Below are positions 60,040 to 64,000 of a stretch of 64,000 bases of DNA, one piece after another; positions within the stretch are counted from its first letter, which is position 1; every line of letters starts with the position of its first letter. The DNA is from Camellia lanceoleosa (lineage: Eukaryota > Streptophyta > Magnoliopsida > Ericales > Theaceae). The notes under the pieces are model-generated. The model was not told where the DNA came from, searched no databases, and saw only the letters and a program-made list of their open reading frames with translations. The DNA is taken from NCBI GenBank assembly GCA_025200525.1, contig JANUSC010000382.1:62001-126000 (forward strand). The letters are read 5' to 3'. A program made the translations under genes and the position numbers.

Positions 60040-60738
60040 TGGATGTTGGCGACCAAAATTTGGTTTTGTTTTTATAGTTTTGGCGACCAATTGATTAGTC
60101 GGGAAAGATAAGTTATACTTTTGGCAACCAAACCTTTTGGTCGCGAATAGGTCTATTGCCGACTAAAGTTTTAGTTGCGCAAACATTTTCTTTTGGCGAC
60201 AAACATGTTTGGTCGTGGAATGTGACAATTGGCGACTAATTATTTTGGTCGCGAAATGTCACATTTGGCGACGAAACTAATTTTGGTCGCAGAATGTGAC
60301 AATTGGTGACTAAAAATTTTGGTCGCAAAATGTCACATTTGGCGACCAAACTAATTTTGGTCGCAGAATGTCACAATTGGTGACCAAAATTTTTGGTCGC
60401 GAAATGTCACAATTGGCGACCAAACTAATTTTGGTCGTGGCATGTGACAATTGGCGACTAAGAAATGTGGTCGGCAAAAGGCGACTTTTCGCGACCAAAG
60501 TGTTTTAGCGACAAAATGGATTAGTCGCAATAAATAAATATTTAGCGACCAAAAATTTAGTCGGCAAATGCAATTTTTCCCAACCAACAACAATTTTGGT
60601 CGCGAATTACTTTCCGCGACCCTCAATTGGCGACCAAACTAGCGACTAAAAAAATTGGTCGCGGATAACTTTTGCCGACCAAAAATTGACTTTTAGTGAC
60701 CAATTTTTTTGTTGCTAAAAGTGTGAATTCTTGTAGTG
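60040..60738. repeat. Right subterminal repeats and TIR of the inner CACTA
   Basis: About twenty GGCGACCAAA / TTTGGTCGC motifs in both orientations, many organised in an about 55-bp higher unit with AATGTCACAATTGGCGACCA (60195-60450). The region ends in the inverse of CACTACAAGAATTC. It is much longer than the left block (about 700 against 180 bp). Confidence 0.88.
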
Positions 60739-60785
60739 CCTTGCTACATCACTCGGATTGCCTTGTAGATCAAACTGATCCTACA

Positions 60786-61289
60786 AAATCAAATCATTTT
60801 TTTTATAAGTTAAATAACCTAAATTTTAGACAAGCAGCAATGAGCCTGATTAAACAACAAAGAAAAAAAGATTGCATCAACGGATGTGTTAACAGATGTG
60901 TTAATAGTTGCAATTTAATTCCTAGATATGCAGGCATTATATATTGTAACAGTTGCAACAGATGTGTTAACAGATGAATATGTTGTCCATGTTTTTCTAG
61001 GCAACTCAGAACCTAAAATTCAATGTCAAGCTTGGACATGAAATGTCCTACATGTCTTTCTAGGCATTATATATTGTAATGAAAAAAATTAACAGTATGA
61101 ATATGTGAATTATAAGTGTATACTATTTTAAATTTTGTTTTTTATCAGAAAGATATTGCCAAGACATTCCTAGTGCACTCAAGCAATGAGGTGAGAATTG
61201 CCATCTAATTATGATACTTGTTCTAAAGTTTATCAAATTTCTAATAATTTATTTGTAATAAAAAGATTGATATTCAAGTGTATCTGCAG
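60786..61289. other. Intron sequence of the outer CACTA gene, left part
   Basis: No gene supported. It contains a TGTGTTAACAG-type short repeat (60885-60975). The possible splice-like segment at 61150-61192 (ending GAG|GTGAG) could be another exon remnant but cannot be identified. Confidence 0.4.
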
Positions 61290-61640
61290 GGAAGGCCTTG
61301 AAGTCACTGATGATGTATCTATTGTGGAGCACCTCAAACATCCTCAGATATACATCAAGGATCTTACACCAACATCAAGGTAGTGAAATTTGCTCTATGA
61401 TCTTGAGGGGAAAGGTGGACTAATAATTCAACACAAAACTGTTACCTTGTGGATTCATAGATGCAATTTAGACTCAATTCATTTTTTTCTCAATTGTCTT
61501 GAAGCTCAAGACATGACCGTGTTTTACTTTTCATTTATGAACTAATATGTGAAGTCTTTTATGATCGGCAGGTTACGACTCCTGATGATTTATTACTTGC
61601 AGAAAGGATATTGAATATCAGCTCCTCAGAGGCATCGTAG
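61290..61640 (+). pseudogene. ISPD: Captured C-terminal fragment of ISPD (MEP cytidylyltransferase)
   Basis: Two exons with proper borders. 61290-61379 follows CTGCAG and reads EGLEVTDDVSIVEHLKHP, then after a frameshift GSYTNIK up to a GT donor. 61572-61640 follows GGCAG and reads VTTPDDLLLAERILNI to a TAG. This is the C-terminal signature of plant 2-C-methyl-D-erythritol 4-phosphate cytidylyltransferase, the plastid MEP-pathway enzyme that makes CDP-methylerythritol for isoprenoids. The cytidylyltransferase N-terminal domain is absent, and the frame breaks between HP and GSY by a deletion not divisible by three, so the piece is non-functional. It lies in an intron of the outer CACTA gene, in the opposite orientation, as expected for transduplicated host sequence. 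Confidence 0.75.
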
Positions 61641-62170
61641 TAAAATTCGCTCTTTTTGGCCCAATTCCCCCCCTCTCCTGGGCACATCTGGGCTGAAAAA
61701 CAGAGTTTTCGAAATTCATTTTTTTATATAGAGGGTTTTGGAGTGGAACTACTTTTACTCATTGAAATGTTTCTAATGGCAGCTAGTAGAAAACGAATAA
61801 ATGATAAAATTGATGGGAAAATAATAGTATGATTCTAATTAATGATGTCGAATTGGGAAATTGTTAAGTATAATCAGTAGTTGGTTGAAGTAAGGTACTG
61901 GGATCTTTATTGTCATGGTGGAAAGAAATGGACGAAAATTTTGTTGGAGATGAGATGCAATGACACGATCTGTCAATGCGGTAAAGTCATGGTTGGGCAC
62001 TTTTAAGGTCAAACAGGTTGCAAGTAAACAAATATTCTTGATTTCCTAGTTTTTCACTTGTTTTGCAACTTTTTAACAGCTTAGAATCATAATCGTGTAT
62101 TGCTTTCAATCTGATTATCAAACCTGAGGTTCTAATACCAGAGAGCAATTTTCTTATTTAAAAAAATAAT
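61641..62170. other. Sequence downstream of the ISPD fragment
   Basis: No gene. It may include the captured 3' UTR of ISPD, since it follows its stop directly; comparison with the donor locus would be needed. Confidence 0.35.
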
Positions 62171-62411
62171 GGCCCTGTTTGGCAGAGCTGTGGGAGACTG
62201 CTTATAGCTTATGCCCAAACAGCTTATACCTTATAACTTTCAGTTTAAGCTGATTTCCAGCTTATTCTCAAAGCATATCTAGCCCAGCTCACAGAATAAG
62301 TTGATTTCTGACTTCCACAAAGCTATAAGCTATAAGCATAAGTTAAACCAAACAAATCAAAACAGCTTAAATTAAGCTGAAAGCTGAAAATAAGTGCTGA
62401 CAAACAGGGCC
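62171..62411. mobile_element. 241-bp MITE
   Basis: Terminal inverted repeats GGCCCTGTTTGGCAG / CTGACAAACAGGGCC (one or two mismatches) are flanked by AAT on both sides (62168-62170, 62412-62414). The interior is rich in AGCTTATAAGCT-like self-complementary motifs. The GGCCCTGTTTGG start is common to plant Tourist- or hAT-type MITEs. The 3-bp duplication favours the former, but AAT is not the typical TAA/TTA, so the superfamily is open. Confidence 0.8.
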
Positions 62412-62414
62412 AAT

Positions 62415-62619
62415 ATCAATCTTGGTAAAATGTAGCAGCCTTATCAGTTGACAGAAAATGAGGTTGCCTACTACATCACACAACTCATCAAGTGAAAAGT
62501 GGCCCATCAAACATGCTAGAGTTACTGCCCCTGTTTTAGCTAATTCATCTATTTCTGAATTGGACAATTCAGGCACCCTTGATTCAACTAACCAAGGATC
62601 TCTGCCTCCTTCCTCCATC
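62415..62619 (-). pseudogene. Unidentified exon-like ORF next to the MITE
   Basis: The minus strand from an ATG at about 62618 reads MEEGGRDPWLVESRVPELSN, then EIDELAKTGAVTLACLMGHF and LDELCDVVGN before running into the MITE. The composition looks coding. I cannot assign a family. It may be a second host fragment in the outer CACTA. Confidence 0.3.
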
Positions 62620-63216
62620 TATTCTAATTAAATCAAATACCCTCTGCTGTCTGTCACCTTCCTAAAGCCAATATAATGACCTCCATCTATTCATAGCTAT
62701 TGTTTCCATGATTTGATTAGTACTAACAAGAATACTTCCCTATTTATTTGTTGGCATCACTAGTTATATTAGTGTTTACTAATATATGCATCACTAGTTA
62801 CATTTTTAGATTATCTATTGTGTTTCACTACGCAAGGATACAAACTGAATACATAGTTATAGTTGCATTCTTACTAATCGTTAAATTCTTTCCAAAACTA
62901 GAAGTCTTTGATATGCTGCCATGTAATATCTTGTTTAGCTGCAAGTTCTTGTAATCACCCTAACAAAGAGAGTAGTTCTTTCACACAAGAAGCAAAAACT
63001 TGAGCATAACCGAGCAACAAACTGAAATAAACCCCTATGCTACACCATTTTTCTCTAATCCTTTCCATCTATGACCTCAATTTAGTTTCAAAAAAATATA
63101 GAAGGCAATAATTACCTTCTATATTTTAGTTTCAATTCTATGCAATAATTACCATGTAATTTCGGTTTCAATTTCAATTTTCATGTGTCATGCCTCTTTT
63201 ACTTGACAATAATTAC
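62620..63216. other. Non-coding interval in the outer CACTA gene
   Basis: AT-rich. A 62748-62954 plus frame is not convincing. The short duplicated phrase 'ATAATTACCTTCTATATTTTAGTTTCAATT'-like (63100-63170) is the only structure noted. Confidence 0.4.
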
Positions 63217-63543
63217 CTCCAAGCGTTGGATCATCGACTTCTTATCGACATCGTGAACCTTCTTCCACCTACAAATGCTCAAGTCCGTAATTTCGTTCAA
63301 ACCTCTATGCCAATCTTGGGGGCCAACTTAGACGCTTGATCTCCTACTGGCGCACAGAACTGTTCAGGTACAGGAACCAATATCTTTCCATCTTTCTCGA
63401 CAATGGGTTGGGTTTGTATGCCGCGTGGTGGACCACGACCACGTCTGTCATGTGATGTTTGAAGGACATAATATTAATTGAGTTAATAAGTAAACAAATG
63501 CAAGTTAGACCTTAAATTGAATATAAACACTTTGCAAACTTAC

Positions 63544-63702
63544 CAACACGCTAGATGCACCACCTCATGCACAAAGTTGCACATTATCAAGTGGTAAGGG
63601 TTGGGTACCAATCTCTTGACTGGGGATCCATCCCTTCTTCTCGGGGTGGAGTTAATGGCCTCAAATGAGGTCAGAACGTAACCCTGGTGGCATCTCTTGT
63701 TC
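63544..63702 (-). pseudogene. Possible N-terminal exon of the outer CACTA gene
   Basis: 159 bp between an acceptor (ATTTCAG|GAAC) and a strong donor (GTGTTG|GTAAGT). One frame is open through the segment (NKRCHQGYVLTSFEAINSTP, then VKRLVPNPYHLIMCNFVHEV). It does not join in phase with either neighbouring exon as drawn, so a frameshift or a different splice site must be assumed. Confidence 0.4.
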
Positions 63703-63851
63703 CTGAAATAACATAATCGAATAGTAAATAAGATATTTACCACAGTTAAAATATATTTTAAAAAAAGATATGATATTTAAGATATATGAATAAGATATTT
63801 AAATAGTAAAAGATATGTTAGTAAACAAATATAAAATAATGTATATAATAC

Positions 63852-64000
63852 CTTGCGATAAAAGGAACCCAATGACTCATTATCACTATCGTTCTCACTC
63901 TCTGACGGATTATACTCATCATCATCATCTACCTCAACCCTAATTCCCTTTTCCTTTGCATTTGTACATTTGGGCTGAACCACACTCATCAAAGAATTTG
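63852..64000 (-). pseudogene. Possible first coding exon of the outer CACTA gene (runs off the window)
   Basis: Open minus-strand frame with a highly acidic segment VEVDDDDEYNPSESENDSDN ending SFYRK at a donor (AAG|GTATTA). Acidic N-termini are common in this protein family. The start is at or beyond the window end. Confidence 0.4.

Larger units (their letters stand above)
46398..60738 (+). mobile_element. Inner CACTA (En/Spm) transposon, complete, 14.3 kb
   Basis: Left end CACTACAAGAATTTACA at 46398. The right end at 60738 is the inverse of CACTACAAGAATTCACA. The 3-bp duplication CCT stands on both sides (46395-46397 and 60739-60741). Subterminal GCGACCAAA-type repeats lie at both ends. It contains a seven-exon Transposase_24-type gene (47011-57509, plus) and antisense exon-like fragments at 54936-55266 and 59083-59218. 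I see no TNP2/TNPD-type DDE transposase, which an autonomous element would need. It is inserted in an exon of the outer CACTA's gene. Confidence 0.92.
43911..64000 (-). mobile_element. Outer CACTA (En/Spm) transposon, right end outside window
   Basis: The left terminus at 43911 is CACTACAACAAAATGATAC, preceded by TTC (43908-43910, candidate 3-bp duplication) and followed by subterminal GTGACGAAA repeats. It carries a minus-strand Transposase_24-type gene whose exons run from the right edge of the window to 45364. A 14.3-kb inner CACTA element splits one exon. The right TIR is not in the window. The strand given is that of the gene. No TNP2-type transposase is visible in the included part, so autonomy cannot be judged. 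Confidence 0.8.
45364..64000 (-). pseudogene. Transposase_24-type gene of the outer CACTA, split by the inner CACTA
   Basis: Minus-strand exons with GT..AG borders. 63217-63444 contains RGRGPPRGIQTQPIVEKDGK, VPVPEQFCAPVGDQASKLAP and, after a frameshift with stops, EITDLSICRWKKVHDVDKKS. 60742-60780 plus 46215-46397 form one exon interrupted by the inner element (DQFDLQGNPSDVARTLNTQF, FGRRLSSFTYRLHKQCKQLK, SLIDKKWNSKEFM). 46036-46125 is a basic KTKHRCGSKSIP segment. 45846-45950 has NGEVPDLAKFYKSIHYNS. The last, 45364-45747, has LSVKVLKPRSGYVKGLGLRP and a coiled coil. Possible N-terminal exons are 63544-63702 and 63852 onward (acidic), but their phases do not join cleanly. The pattern fits plant Ptta/En/Spm transposase-family proteins (PF03004), probably the TNPA-like DNA-binding partner. 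The frameshift in 63217-63444 and the insertion inactivate it. Confidence 0.8.

Noticed and set aside
61148..61192. Possible further ISPD exon upstream of 61290
   Set aside because: Has a donor-like end (GAG|GTGAG), but the peptide KDIAKTFLVHSSNE does not match what I know of the enzyme next to the identified exon; left unassigned.

Overview
The window reads as nuclear DNA of a flowering plant, probably a eudicot, and almost all of it is nested transposable elements. The evidence is Ty3/gypsy polyproteins with tRNA-iMet-type primer sites, a giant Tat/Ogre-like element, two CACTA (En/Spm) DNA transposons with canonical termini and spliced genes, and a MITE. I found no intact host gene. The only host-derived coding sequence I can name is a broken C-terminal piece of the plastid MEP-pathway enzyme ISPD (61290-61640), lying inside a CACTA element.

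Left part (1-21907). A very large Tat/Ogre-like retrotransposon (element A) lies on the minus strand. Its 3' LTR is cut by the window start (1-3794) and its 5' LTR is about 4.4 kb (about 17541-21907). Between them are a primer site, a decayed gag and a long non-coding 3' region with tandem arrays; no pol is visible. A Tekay/Del-like gypsy element (B, 9516-16191, minus) sits exactly inside A's gag and is flanked by a CATCA duplication. B has lost its chromodomain and almost all of its 3' LTR.

Middle part (21908-38178). A second Tekay/Del-like chromovirus (element C, minus) has gag, protease, RT-RNase H, integrase and chromodomain, all decayed by stop codons. Its right LTR is whole (35901-38178). 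Its left LTR is split: A sits inside it at 21907/21908, and a 5'-truncated Tat/Retand-like element (D, 22306-29585, plus) sits at 22305/29586. D keeps a degenerate RNase H, a second archaeal-type RNase H, an integrase, hypervariable tandem repeats, a long antisense ORF region resembling the Transposase_28-type ORFs of Tat elements, and one short LTR.

38179-43910 is a 5.7-kb AT-rich, internally reiterated repeat array whose orientation switches about five times.

Right part (43911-64000). An outer CACTA transposon (left TIR at 43911, right end beyond the window) carries a spliced minus-strand transposase gene (Transposase_24/Ptta-En-Spm type). One of its exons is split by a second, complete CACTA element of 14.3 kb (46398-60738, CCT duplication). 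That inner element carries its own seven-exon plus-strand Transposase_24-type gene and antisense exon-like fragments. No TNP2/TNPD-type transposase was seen in either.

Relative order of events: the 5.7-kb array predates both C and the outer CACTA; C predates A and D; A predates B; the outer CACTA predates the inner one. Frameshifts and stop codons, mostly explicable as C-to-T changes, indicate that most of these genes are dead. All functional names come from motif recognition by eye; no database search was run.
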